Source: Synergistaceae bacterium (GTDB lineage: Bacteria > Synergistota > Synergistia > Synergistales > Synergistaceae). Taken from it: a stretch of 46,824 nt of DNA. Shown here one piece after another: positions 14,129 to 21,058 of this stretch. The notes below the pieces were generated by a model. It was not told the DNA's origin. It saw only the letters and a program-made list of their open reading frames with translations, and did no database searches. A program made the position numbers and the translations under genes. Where the stretch lies: NCBI GenBank assembly GCA_031269875.1, contig JAISYM010000084.1, forward strand, positions 1 through 46,824. The letters run 5' to 3'. How positions within the stretch are numbered: position 1 is the stretch's first letter; each line of letters starts with the position of its first letter.

Positions 14129-15517
14129 TCATGCCGCCGCCCTTCTTCTGTCGTTAAGCCATTCCGGAAGCCGTGCACCCGGCGATAATTGCCGATATGC
14201 GTTAAAGAAGCGTGTACGCGCCTGGTTGCGTAGTATGCCCACCTTGTCATCAACGAGGTCTATTACGAGCGGTTGCGGCTTGCCGTCGAGCGCCCTCAGT
14301 ACCCGCCCGGCTCGCTGTATTGTCCTGCTCTCGCTACGCTGTGGCGTCATAAGTAGTACAGCGTCAAGGATCGGCGCATCAAGTCCCTCGTCGGCCAATT
14401 GCGTTGCGAATAATACTTGAGCTTCGCCGGACGATATGCGGCATATTCCGTCAATGCGCTCTTTCTTACGGGTGCCTATCGCAAGCGCCGCCACCCCTGG
14501 CCTAAAACGCTCTACCGCGCGGTAAAGGGCCTCGCAGTGTCCCACCCGCTGAGATAGCGCAAGCACTCGCCGCCCGTCGTCGAGCAGGTGGCAGATGATC
14601 CGATAAATAAGGTTGTTGCGGCCGGCGTCGTTTGTGAGTGCGGATATCATACCCGTCCAGTCATCGACGTACTGGTAATTGAACGCCGTCCTTATAAACT
14701 CGATGTGCGGGATTACCAGGACGTTTGCCGCCCTTAAATCATCTCGTGTGATCACGTGACGTGTTGGCCCTATCACAGCAGTCATAAAGCACTCTAGGCC
14801 GTCGTCTCTTTTTGGCGTCGCCGTGAGGCCGTAGCGATATGCGGCAGGGAAAGTTTGAAGTGTGTCTGTGTAGGTTAGCGCGGGAGAATGCTGGCATTCG
14901 TCGAGCAATACAAGCCCGAACATGCGCGCTAATTCGGGGTGTTTCCGTACCGTCTGAACCGTGCCAACGGTGACGGGTTTGATATCAAATGCGCCATCGC
15001 CAACAGTCCCGGCCTCAACATTCAACCACCGCCGCGCCGATTCTCTCGTCTGCTTCAGCAGGTCAAGAGTGTGAACCAAGACAAGTGCCGGTTGTTTGCG
15101 GCGCGCTATGAGTGCCATGCCAATTGCTGTTTTGCCGCTGCCGCAAGGCGCGACGAGAACGCCGCAAGACTCTTTAGCCATTGCGTCAAACGCCCTTTGC
15201 TGATAGTCGCGCAGCTCGCCCTTGAATGACAAATCAATCTTTGGCAAGACGAGGCGTTTATCTACTACGTTCACGGGTGTTCCGGCCCCCCGCGCCAAAG
15301 AAAGGAATTGTCCACAGTACCCGCGCGGCAATATGTATGAGCCATCGCCGAAAGCACGCATCAGCGTCAGTTCTGGTTCTGTGTTGTCTAACCACTTGTC
15401 CAGCCTTTCGCGCTTCACGTATTCGGGATTCGGCACGGTCAAATCACAATACGCGCGTTCGGCCAGGGGCGCGGGCATATCCTCGACGTAAAGATTGTTG
15501 CTTATTGTGATTTTCAT
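14129..15517 (-). CDS. Superfamily II DNA/RNA helicase (XPB/UvsW-like)
   Basis: A 462-residue DEAD/DEAH-type helicase. Motif I is APCGSGKTA, motif II LLDECQH (a DECQ variant), motif III GLTATPKRDD, and motif VI RTIQRAGRVLR; VLFATQLADEGLD is the motif V region. The N-terminal ~120 residues are outside the core. The ATG at 15517 (MKITISNNLYVED), behind GGGGTGATC and overlapping the previous stop by 4 bp, is preferred over the 5' end of the open frame. In T4, UvsW-type helicases remodel forks and R-loops; a replication or recombination role fits the neighbouring RuvC-like gene. Confidence 0.88.
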   Translation of the reverse strand: MKITISNNLYVEDMPAPLAERAYCDLTVPNPEYVKRERLDKWLDNTEPELTLMRAFGDGSYILPRGYCGQFLSLARGAGTPVNVVDKRLVLPKIDLSFKGELRDYQQRAFDAMAKESCGVLVAPCGSGKTAIGMALIARRKQPALVLVHTLDLLKQTRESARRWLNVEAGTVGDGAFDIKPVTVGTVQTVRKHPELARMFGLVLLDECQHSPALTYTDTLQTFPAAYRYGLTATPKRDDGLECFMTAVIGPTRHVITRDDLRAANVLVIPHIEFIRTAFNYQYVDDWTGMISALTNDAGRNNLIYRIICHLLDDGRRVLALSQRVGHCEALYRAVERFRPGVAALAIGTRKKERIDGICRISSGEAQVLFATQLADEGLDAPILDAVLLMTPQRSESRTIQRAGRVLRALDGKPQPLVIDLVDDKVGILRNQARTRFFNAYRQLSPGARLPEWLNDRRRAAA

Positions 15518-15936
15518 CTGATCACCCCTGACACGGCCTTTATGCGTGGTTCTTTTAGTTTCCCGGTATTGAGATAGTTCCATCTTTTCACTGCTTCGGC
15601 CTCTAAAAGCCCCCCGCCGTCTATGTCGGTGCTCATGTAATAAGAGCAGTCCTCGTTCTCACAAGAGATTGTCACGTGATCCCTTGGGCGGCAGGAAATC
15701 CACGGGACATCACCGCAGTACCGGCACGGCGCTTCAAGCGCGGCCAGTATCCGCAAAACGTTCTCTGTGAGATAACCCCCGCACGCGCCGTAGTATGGAT
15801 ATCTGTCGGACTTCTTGCGCTTCCTCGCGCGTGCCGCCCATAGCCTGTTGCATTGCTCGCAGCACAACCCTTTGTATTCCTTGTCGCCAAAGGAAGATTC
15901 AGCAGTCCAAAAATCCTTACCATTGATCTGTATCAT
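15514..15936 (-). CDS. Zinc-ribbon protein resembling Lar restriction-alleviation family
   Basis: A 140-residue protein with two Cys-rich parts: GLCCEQCNRLW near residue 25, and CRYCGDVPWISC followed by ISCENEDCSYY near residues 91-120. The second part ends with EAEAVKRWN, the A-x-x-x-WN ending typical of the Lar family (CPFCG...C...C...A...WN). Lar proteins from the Rac prophage lessen type I restriction. If the match holds, it could protect incoming island DNA. This is inference from a short motif. The start has GAGGGAG upstream. It is the first gene after the iteron cluster. Confidence 0.6.
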   Translation of the reverse strand: MIQINGKDFWTAESSFGDKEYKGLCCEQCNRLWAARARKRKKSDRYPYYGACGGYLTENVLRILAALEAPCRYCGDVPWISCRPRDHVTISCENEDCSYYMSTDIDGGGLLEAEAVKRWNYLNTGKLKEPRIKAVSGVIR

Positions 15937-15976
15937 TTTCCATCGCTCCCTCGAAAAAAATACTTCCCGTTCCCAG

Positions 15977-16274
15977 AGTTCCTGTCGAGTTCCCGTTCCT
16001 GAAGGAACTTTTGCGGGAACTCGACGCGCCCGCGCTCAGTATGCCGTAAACGCTGATAAACACCGCATTCCCCGTATTTGAGCCCTCTCGTAACCGCAAA
16101 ACATATAAAAAACGGGAACTCTGGGAACTCACCCCAAAAAAGGACTCTAAACACAGTCATACCAACATTTCACAGAGTTCCAGCCCTAAAGGAACTCTCA
16201 GGAACTCTAGGAACTTTCACAAAGAGTTCCCGAGTTCCCGCAGTTCCTCAAGTTCCCACAGTTCCTCAAGTTCC
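15977..16274. repeat. AGTTCC/GGAACT iteron cluster: candidate replication origin of the island
   Basis: Sixteen copies of AGTTCC or its complement occur in 298 bp. The densest block (16225-16274) has six direct copies spaced 8, 9, 9, 9 and 9 bp; inverted-orientation groups at 16115/16124 and 16191/16201/16210 are also spaced 9-10 bp. Around 15984-16025 a 12-bp inverted repeat (GTCGAGTTCCCG / CGGGAACTCGAC) encloses a second dyad, GTTCC-TGAA-GGAAC. An A/T-only tract (ACATATAAAAAA, about 16101-16112) lies between the groups. The cluster directly follows the RepA-like gene. Known satellite origins have repeats flanking an AT-rich segment next to the initiator gene; the match makes an origin likely. 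Confidence 0.75.
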
Positions 16275-16280
16275 CATAAA

Positions 16281-17393
16281 TCACACATCATCATCTTCTT
16301 TTGGTGTAGTATTTTGTTTATGTATAGAGAATTTGCCGGATTCGACGAGAAGGCTACCCGCTTTTGACATCTTGTATAAAAGCGATTTTGCGGCAGTCTT
16401 TTTAATGTCAAGCGCCATTGATACCTCGTCAATGCTTGCAGGGACATCGTTTTGTTTCAGGAAATCAAATATCGCTTTTCTTTCCCTGGTTAGGTTAAAC
16501 TCGTCCGCGTCGCCTTCGAGGTGCCATTGGAACGAATTGCGGGTAAGGGCGCATTTCGATTCGTCAACGTCGCGCCCGGTAATGGTGATTGTTGCGTTGT
16601 TTTTATCAAGCCTCGCTCGTTGCAGGAATAGAAGCGCATCAGCGGCCCCTGCGATACCGGACGAGCCAGATATATTGTCAATGATGTCATCGTTGTTTTT
16701 CGATTTGTTGTCGTGAGTAATCACTAATATGGCGGTGTTGTGACGGTCTCCAAGCGCCTTGATAGCGCCCATTGTGTCGGTGTCTTCTTGATAGACATCC
16801 CCTCCTCTGGTGTGCGGTTTTCGGAATTTTGCGAGTATATCTATAACGACAAGGCGCGCCGATGGGCATTCCGAGAGCCATCGGTCAAGCCATTCAATGC
16901 CGCCTTTGTGCTGTCGCGGAATAGTTCCGGCGTGATAATACGAGAGGTTTTCCAGTCCGCAGAGCCCATATCCAAGCTGCTTGATTCGATCTTGCAACCG
17001 TCTCTCGCTGTCCTCGAGTCCGAGATACAAACACGGGCCTTTTTCGACCGCTATTTTCCCCAGTACCAAGTGCCCCGTTGAGATTGCAAGGCAAATATCG
17101 AGCGCTAGCCAGCTTTTGCCGAGTTTTCCGCGTCCGGTGAGGATACTCAAGCCTTCGGGGATAATTCCAGGTATAGCCCAGCGTATAGCCGGAATGTTTT
17201 TTTCCATAAGGGCAGATGCCTTTTGAGGCGGCACGTATGCGGTGCCGTCGATACTTTCGGGCGCGGCGGCTTCCTTCGCCTCGCGGACTTTCGGCGCTTT
17301 TGCCTTGGCAACTTGCGCCCGAAGGCTTGCGCCGACGGTGTCCGGCCCCAGTTCGAGGACCGCGTCATTAATATCGAGCCCCATGCCGATCAC
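16281..17393 (-). CDS. RepA-like AAA-family replicative helicase
   Basis: A 370-residue hexameric RecA-fold ATPase of the RSF1010 RepA/AAA_25 group. Walker A is ILTGRGKLGKSWLAL near residue 87, Walker B RLVVIDILAKF, followed by the ILVITHDNKSK sensor strand. The C-terminal ~70 residues (RERKAIFDFLKQNDVPASIDEVS...) look like a winged-helix domain suited to origin binding. It starts with GTG overlapping the primase stop (GTGA); an ATG three codons on is possible. Paired with a Toprim primase and followed at once by iterons, it is probably the replication initiator/helicase. Confidence 0.85.
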   Translation of the reverse strand: MIGMGLDINDAVLELGPDTVGASLRAQVAKAKAPKVREAKEAAAPESIDGTAYVPPQKASALMEKNIPAIRWAIPGIIPEGLSILTGRGKLGKSWLALDICLAISTGHLVLGKIAVEKGPCLYLGLEDSERRLQDRIKQLGYGLCGLENLSYYHAGTIPRQHKGGIEWLDRWLSECPSARLVVIDILAKFRKPHTRGGDVYQEDTDTMGAIKALGDRHNTAILVITHDNKSKNNDDIIDNISGSSGIAGAADALLFLQRARLDKNNATITITGRDVDESKCALTRNSFQWHLEGDADEFNLTRERKAIFDFLKQNDVPASIDEVSMALDIKKTAAKSLLYKMSKAGSLLVESGKFSIHKQNTTPKEDDDV

Positions 17394-18337
17394 CCCGCCC
17401 TCGGCACATCGACGACGCCATCAAAATCAGCCTCGAGCGCAGCGATCGAGGCCTTTGCCCCGGCCTCGTCATCGTCCTTAACAATCAAGAGGCGGCGGTT
17501 TGCGTACTTCCGCCTTATCCCCCGGGCCTGACGGACGAGGTTGCCGGAATCCATAGCCGCAACAACGGTGCAAGACGGCACAAACTCGCCCGGCGCTTCC
17601 GGTGTGCCTTCCTCAACCCACAAGTCATACGCCGTTAACGCGGTTGCGACACCCTCACAGACGAACACCGGTCCGCGCCGAACATCTTCGGCGATGGTGA
17701 AAACGCCGCCACACGTCCCAGGGTGCCAGCCTTTGGGAAAACGACCGGTTTCCTTGTCCCTCCAAGGAAAGACGCGATGCAAAGCGACAAACTCACCGCT
17801 CAAAACGTCACACATGGGAATGAACAGGACGCCGCCGATCTGCTTGCCGGACTTCGACGGCACCGAACCGACGCGCAGAGGCCCGACCGGCCTAACGTGT
17901 TTTTCGAGTAAATATGGGTGATCCGACGCTTCCCAAATCGGTTGAGCCGCCTGATATACACTATAGGCCAATTTAAGAGCTTCGCGCCGATGCTCGGCTT
18001 CTTGCCGCTCCTCCGCTTCCCGTCGTGTCCTGGCCGCATGACGTTCCGCATCTGTGAGCCTTTTCTTTGGCGGGGGGTTGTCTCGATTGTAGTATTGCCA
18101 GAAGTGTTTTTCGCCGCCCTCGTGAAAATCCTGAAGCCAACCATGAGGCTTGCCGTCAAAACTCCGGCCTTCCGGCCACAAGAGGTAAGCGCCCGATCGT
18201 TCCCCGTGCTTGTCACCCTCGAGGCTGAATCGGTGAATCTTTCCATCGGCTTCAACCTGCCACAAGGTGCCAAAACCTTTAGAAGCACTAAACGCCAAAA
18301 AAGAACTCTCTACATCGTAATAATTAAGAGAGGCCAT
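17390..18337 (-). CDS. Toprim-domain primase-like protein
   Basis: A 315-residue protein from ATG 18337 (MASLNYYDVESS), which overlaps the preceding stop by 1 bp and has GGTGATC upstream. The centre (LYSVYQAAQPI-like LAYSVYQAAQPIWEASDHPYL) and GGVLFIPMCDVLSGEFVALHRV resemble the plasmid/phage primase region found before Toprim. The C-terminal Toprim motifs are VFVCEGVATALTA (catalytic Glu), VVAAMDSGNL and LLIVKDDDEAG (Asp-x-Asp). No N-terminal zinc finger is seen. It would prime replication together with the RepA-like helicase. Confidence 0.82.
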   Translation of the reverse strand: MASLNYYDVESSFLAFSASKGFGTLWQVEADGKIHRFSLEGDKHGERSGAYLLWPEGRSFDGKPHGWLQDFHEGGEKHFWQYYNRDNPPPKKRLTDAERHAARTRREAEERQEAEHRREALKLAYSVYQAAQPIWEASDHPYLLEKHVRPVGPLRVGSVPSKSGKQIGGVLFIPMCDVLSGEFVALHRVFPWRDKETGRFPKGWHPGTCGGVFTIAEDVRRGPVFVCEGVATALTAYDLWVEEGTPEAPGEFVPSCTVVAAMDSGNLVRQARGIRRKYANRRLLIVKDDDEAGAKASIAALEADFDGVVDVPRAG

Positions 18338-18582
18338 TAGATCACCGCCTTTGCTTCGAGCGCCGCGACCCAAGCCCGGAGGTCTGCGACTCTGTAAAGC
18401 CTTCTGCCGTCTACCCGGACGAACGGCGGCGGCGGCGTCCTGTGGCCGACAGCGCCTGTTGAGCGGCTTTTGCGCAAATAGCTGGCCGACACACCTAGCA
18501 ACCTTGCGGCGTCAACGTCATTGACCATGAGTGGCTGATCGACGGGGAGTTGCGGAAGCTCGCGGTTTTTGATCGAGTTCAT
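18337..18582 (-). CDS. AlpA-like HTH regulator/excisionase
   Basis: An 81-residue protein with an HTH_17/AlpA-type fold: LMVNDVDAARLLGVSASYLRKSRSTGAV, then PPPPFVRVDGRRLYRVADLRAWVAAL, the wing that usually ends this fold. Such proteins act as excisionases or activators of integrase and replication genes in P4-like elements and Gram-negative PICIs, where alpA precedes the primase. Here it sits immediately before the primase gene, with overlapping junctions on both sides (ATGA upstream, TAATG downstream). Confidence 0.82.
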   Translation of the reverse strand: MNSIKNRELPQLPVDQPLMVNDVDAARLLGVSASYLRKSRSTGAVGHRTPPPPFVRVDGRRLYRVADLRAWVAALEAKAVI

Positions 18583-19229
18583 GCCGCTCGCCCCCCCTCA
18601 GCCATGAACCATGAGCGGCGGGATACGCGCCTGTTATAGTATCTGAGTTTATCTTTTTTGGAGTGGGGTGTTACAGAATGGGAACTTTGCGCCCGTGCGA
18701 TAGGCGCGGGTGGGTCAGGTTGGTCGGGGCCGGGACTGTCCGAGCCTCCGTCGCCGCTATCGCCGGAACCACCGGACGAGCCTCCGCTTGAACCGTGCGC
18801 CCTCGTTGGCCTGCGGTGGGCGCGGGCGCGTGGCTTTGGAGCGCGCAAGGGGTTTGCGGCCTTGTTAGCACTCGACAGGCGGCCCTTGATCCTGGAGTTT
18901 GCCTTTCGAAGCAAGGCTTTTGCTTCTGCCCGGAACACCTCCGAGTGGGTTCTGTCGTTCGCTAGATACTGGAGGTCGCTGGCGGTACGTTTAAGCTCCA
19001 CCATCGATCCCGCGCCGGAAATTTTCTCGTTCAGAGTGTTATAGATTTGTGCCTCCATCGGGCGCATCGCGGTCTCGCGTTCGACAGGCTTTTGGGTGGC
19101 GAACAGCTTGTGCAAGAGCCACTCGTCCCCTTTGGCCGCGAGTGCCTTGTAAACTTTTAGAGTTTCCGGCCTCAACAAATATTCTTTGTCTCCATAGCGA
19201 ATCATGGTAAAATCGTTACGATAGCTCAA
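18579..19229 (-). CDS. Hypothetical island protein with Gly/Ser/Pro linker
   Basis: About 216 residues if translation starts at TTG 19229, which follows GAGGAGGGAG by 7 nt; the internal ATG at 19205 lacks a good site. Residues 1-120 are helical and charged. A low-complexity Gly-Ser-Asp-Pro linker (about residues 145-185) and a basic C-terminus (KKDKLRYYNRRVSRRSW) follow. No family is recognised. It is the second gene of the Xre-led operon and overlaps the AlpA-like gene by 4 bp. Confidence 0.6.
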   Translation of the reverse strand: MSYRNDFTMIRYGDKEYLLRPETLKVYKALAAKGDEWLLHKLFATQKPVERETAMRPMEAQIYNTLNEKISGAGSMVELKRTASDLQYLANDRTHSEVFRAEAKALLRKANSRIKGRLSSANKAANPLRAPKPRARAHRRPTRAHGSSGGSSGGSGDSGDGGSDSPGPDQPDPPAPIARAQSSHSVTPHSKKDKLRYYNRRVSRRSWFMAEGGRAA

Positions 19230-19296
19230 CAGTTTCTCCCTCCTCTGCCGCGCCGTAAGCGCGGCTTTTTTCTGTGTTCCAAATTGTGTTCCAAAC

Positions 19297-19497
19297 TCAC
19301 ACCGCAATATTGCCTTCGTCAAAAAGCGCCCCTTTGTCGACTTCAAGAAAAGCACAAATGGCCTCTCTTGCCCTGGCTGACGCCGCCAAGTGGCCGCGCT
19401 CGATGCTGGTTAGTTGTGTCGGGTGAACCTTTGTCGCATAGGCTAAGTCAATCAGTTTCAGCCCCCGGGCCTGCCTCAGTGCGCGAATCTTCGTCAT
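19297..19497 (-). CDS. Xre-family repressor of the island
   Basis: A 66-residue single-domain HTH_3 protein starting MTKIRALRQARGLK at 19497, with AAGGAGGGG upstream. The HTH reads LIDLAYATKVHPTQLTSIERGHLAAS, followed by AICAFLEVDKGALF, as in Cro/C1-type domains. It is the first gene of the 7-kb operon, so it probably controls its own promoter at 19537-19565 through the CGTCAA dyad. In satellites such a repressor holds the element silent until a helper protein relieves it; no such partner is visible here. Confidence 0.85.
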   Translation of the reverse strand: MTKIRALRQARGLKLIDLAYATKVHPTQLTSIERGHLAASARAREAICAFLEVDKGALFDEGNIAV

Positions 19498-19536
19498 GCT
19501 ATACCCCTCCTTCCAGATAAAATTTAACATAAGATG

Positions 19537-19574
19537 ATTATAAGCACTATTACAGGGTGCGTCAAACATTGACG
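19537..19574 (-). promoter_or_regulatory. Main island promoter with overlapping operator dyad
   Basis: On the minus strand, TTGACG (19565-19560), a 17-bp spacer and TATAAT (19542-19537) lie 40 bp before the Xre start. A perfect dyad CGTCAA-ACA-TTGACG (19560-19574) overlaps the -35 box, the expected place for a repressor. Confidence 0.8.
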
Positions 19575-19595
19575 TGAACGGGCAAGTTTCTTCCC

Positions 19596-19622
19596 TTGGC
19601 GCAAATATGGCGCAAAGTTTTT
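19596..19622 (+). repeat. Right copy of terminal TGGCGCAAA tandem repeat
   Basis: It matches 7800-7826 at 26 of 27 positions. It ends 4 bp before attR, whereas the left copy lies 123 bp from attL. In the excised circle the two copies would flank attP in the same orientation, as integrase arm-type sites do. Confidence 0.65.
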
Positions 19623-19626
19623 TAGG

Positions 19627-19723
19627 GTAACAAAAAGGCCCCAGGGTGATTGCCCTGGAGCCTTGGTATTTCTGGCGGTCCCAACGAGGTTCGAACTCGT
19701 GTCGCCGCCTTGAAAGGGCGGTG
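19627..19723. repeat. attR: right 97-bp direct repeat
   Basis: Identical to 7580-7676. It covers the tRNA-Glu terminator and the 3' 51 bases of the gene. The 5' part of tRNA-Glu continues beyond it, so this end keeps the working tRNA. Confidence 0.92.
19632..19662 (-). terminator. Terminator of the tRNA genes
   Basis: On the minus strand a GC-rich stem (CCAGGG / CCCTGG extended by GGC/GCC) is followed by five T. The same sequence is duplicated at attL. Confidence 0.85.
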
Positions 19724-19748
19724 TCCTAGACCGCTGGACGATGGGACC
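19673..19748 (-). tRNA. tRNA-Glu (anticodon TTC)
   Basis: A 76-nt cloverleaf on the minus strand: acceptor GGTCCCA paired with TGGGACC, D-arm with GGTCTAGGACA, anticodon stem CCGCC/GGCGG with loop CTTTCAA (TTC), T-arm ACGAG-TTCGAAC-CTCGT and an encoded CCA. It is the integration site of the island. Confidence 0.97.
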
Positions 19749-19768
19749 GCTGGGTAATGATTTTATGA

Positions 19769-19844
19769 TGGTGAGCCGTCCGGGGGTCGAACCCGGGACA
19801 CCCGGATTAAAAATCCGGTGCTCTGCCGACTGAGCTAACGGCTC
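19769..19844 (-). tRNA. tRNA-Lys (anticodon TTT)
   Basis: A 76-nt cloverleaf on the minus strand: acceptor GAGCCGT/ACGGCTC, D-loop AGTCGGCAGA, anticodon stem CCGGA/TCCGG with TTT, T-loop GTTCGACC and an encoded CCA. It lies 20 bp upstream of tRNA-Glu, probably in one transcript. Confidence 0.97.
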
Positions 19845-19990
19845 ACATCACGAAGATGTATTTTAAGCGAAAGCACACATAAGTCAATAGCGTTTCTGCC
19901 CATCTGTTGAGTTTCTGCTCATCTCACGGCCGTTTCATAATAATAATACATCAAAGCGGATAACGCGGCAATCATGTCCTCCAAGGACGG

Positions 19991-21058
19991 TCACTCCAGC
20001 AACATGGCGTCGCCGAAGGAAAAAAAGCGGTATCTCTCTCTTACGGCTTCCATGTACGCGCTCATCACGGCGTCGTAACCGGCGAAGGCGCAGACCAGCA
20101 TCAGGAGCGTGCTGCGGGGGAGATGAAAATTCGTCAAAAGGGCGTCGACCGCCTTGAAACGATAACCCGGCGTGATAAAAATTTCGGTCTCTAGTTCGCC
20201 CGGGCTGAGTATCCCGGACTCGTCCGCCATCGATTCGAGCGTCCTCACCACCGTAGTGCCTACGGCTATTATCCTGCGGCCTTCCCTCTTTGCCGCGTTT
20301 ATCCGTTCCGCCGCGTCAGGGCTGATCGCGCATCGTTCCCTGTGCATTTTGTGCTCGCTTATAAGAGCGGCCTTGACTGGCCGAAACGTGCCGACGCCGA
20401 CGTCCAGCGTGATGAACTCGCGTCCGACGCTAGACGCCTCCAGACGATCCAGCAGTTCGGGGGTGAAGTGCAGGCCGGCGGTCGGCGCGGCTACGGATCT
20501 GTCGTTTTCGCGCTTCCCGTAAACGGTCTGGTATCTCTCCGGCGGCGCTGAACTGTTTTTTATGTAAGGCGGAAGGGGGACTTGCCCGCAGCGCTCGAAA
20601 AGCTCCTCCGGCGGAATACACTCCGGGAGGCGCGTCGCGCACGCGCCGTCCTCCAACCGTTCACCGATTGACGCCACCAGGCGCGGCGAAAAACCGGGCG
20701 CGAGTTCGACCAGAGAACCGGGCGGCAGTTTACGGCCCGGACGAACCAGGGCCTTCCACGAAAATTCGTCTCCCGGCATCTGACTCAGGCAGAATATCTC
20801 GACAGACGCGCCTCCCGGTATTTTTTTACCGGCAAGGCGCGCCCGAAAGACCCTCGTATCGTTCATCACAAGCAGATCGCCCGGACGCAAAAGCCTCAGG
20901 AGATCGGAGAATACGCCGTGAGACACGCGCCCGGACGCAAGACGCATGAGGCGCGACGCGTCGCGCATGTCGGAAGGGTTCTGAGCGATCAGTTCCTCTG
21001 GAAGTTCGTAAGAGTACGACGACGCGAGGCCAATATCCGGCGCGGCGCTATCCGCCAA
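19991..21058 (-). CDS. queA: S-adenosylmethionine:tRNA ribosyltransferase-isomerase
   Basis: A 355-residue enzyme making epoxyqueuosine in tRNA from preQ1-tRNA and S-adenosylmethionine. Family motifs seen: YELPEELIAQNP and RDASRLM at the N-terminus, GDLLVMNDTRVFRARL, APTAGLHFTPELL, HKMHRERC, and TNFHLPRSTLLMLVCAFAG near the C-terminus. Full length. Its start overlaps the spoIID-like gene by 11 bp; it is the last gene of the yebC-ruvCAB operon. Confidence 0.97.
   Translation of the reverse strand: MADSAAPDIGLASSYSYELPEELIAQNPSDMRDASRLMRLASGRVSHGVFSDLLRLLRPGDLLVMNDTRVFRARLAGKKIPGGASVEIFCLSQMPGDEFSWKALVRPGRKLPPGSLVELAPGFSPRLVASIGERLEDGACATRLPECIPPEELFERCGQVPLPPYIKNSSAPPERYQTVYGKRENDRSVAAPTAGLHFTPELLDRLEASSVGREFITLDVGVGTFRPVKAALISEHKMHRERCAISPDAAERINAAKREGRRIIAVGTTVVRTLESMADESGILSPGELETEIFITPGYRFKAVDALLTNFHLPRSTLLMLVCAFAGYDAVMSAYMEAVRERYRFFSFGDAMLLE

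Larger units (their letters stand above)
7580..19723. mobile_element. 12.1-kb integrated island at tRNA-Glu; candidate PICI-like phage satellite
   Basis: Bounded by 97-bp perfect direct repeats and carrying its own tyrosine integrase next to attL. The long right-hand operon (minus strand, 19497 to 12402) encodes Xre repressor, an unknown protein, AlpA-like HTH, Toprim primase, RepA-like ATPase, Lar-like protein, SF2 helicase, an unknown protein, RuvC-like resolvase and terminase small subunit. An iteron cluster follows the RepA gene. No TerL, portal, capsid, tail, holin or lysin gene can be found. Established knowledge: PICIs carry int, regulators, pri-rep with ori and often terS, and they depend on a helper phage for particles. 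Inference: this is such a satellite. A remnant prophage that lost its late genes is the main alternative. The 9.1-12.3 kb part is cargo (toxin-antitoxin genes, small phage-like proteins). Confidence 0.8.

Noticed and set aside
15977-16274. Regular short repeats resembling a CRISPR array
   Set aside because: Units are 6-9 bp, in both orientations, without constant long repeats or unique spacers, and no cas gene is present. A replication-origin iteron cluster fits better.
7580-19723. Integrative conjugative element or complete prophage
   Set aside because: No relaxase, coupling protein or type IV secretion gene, and no capsid, tail, TerL or lysis gene is visible, so neither label is supported.
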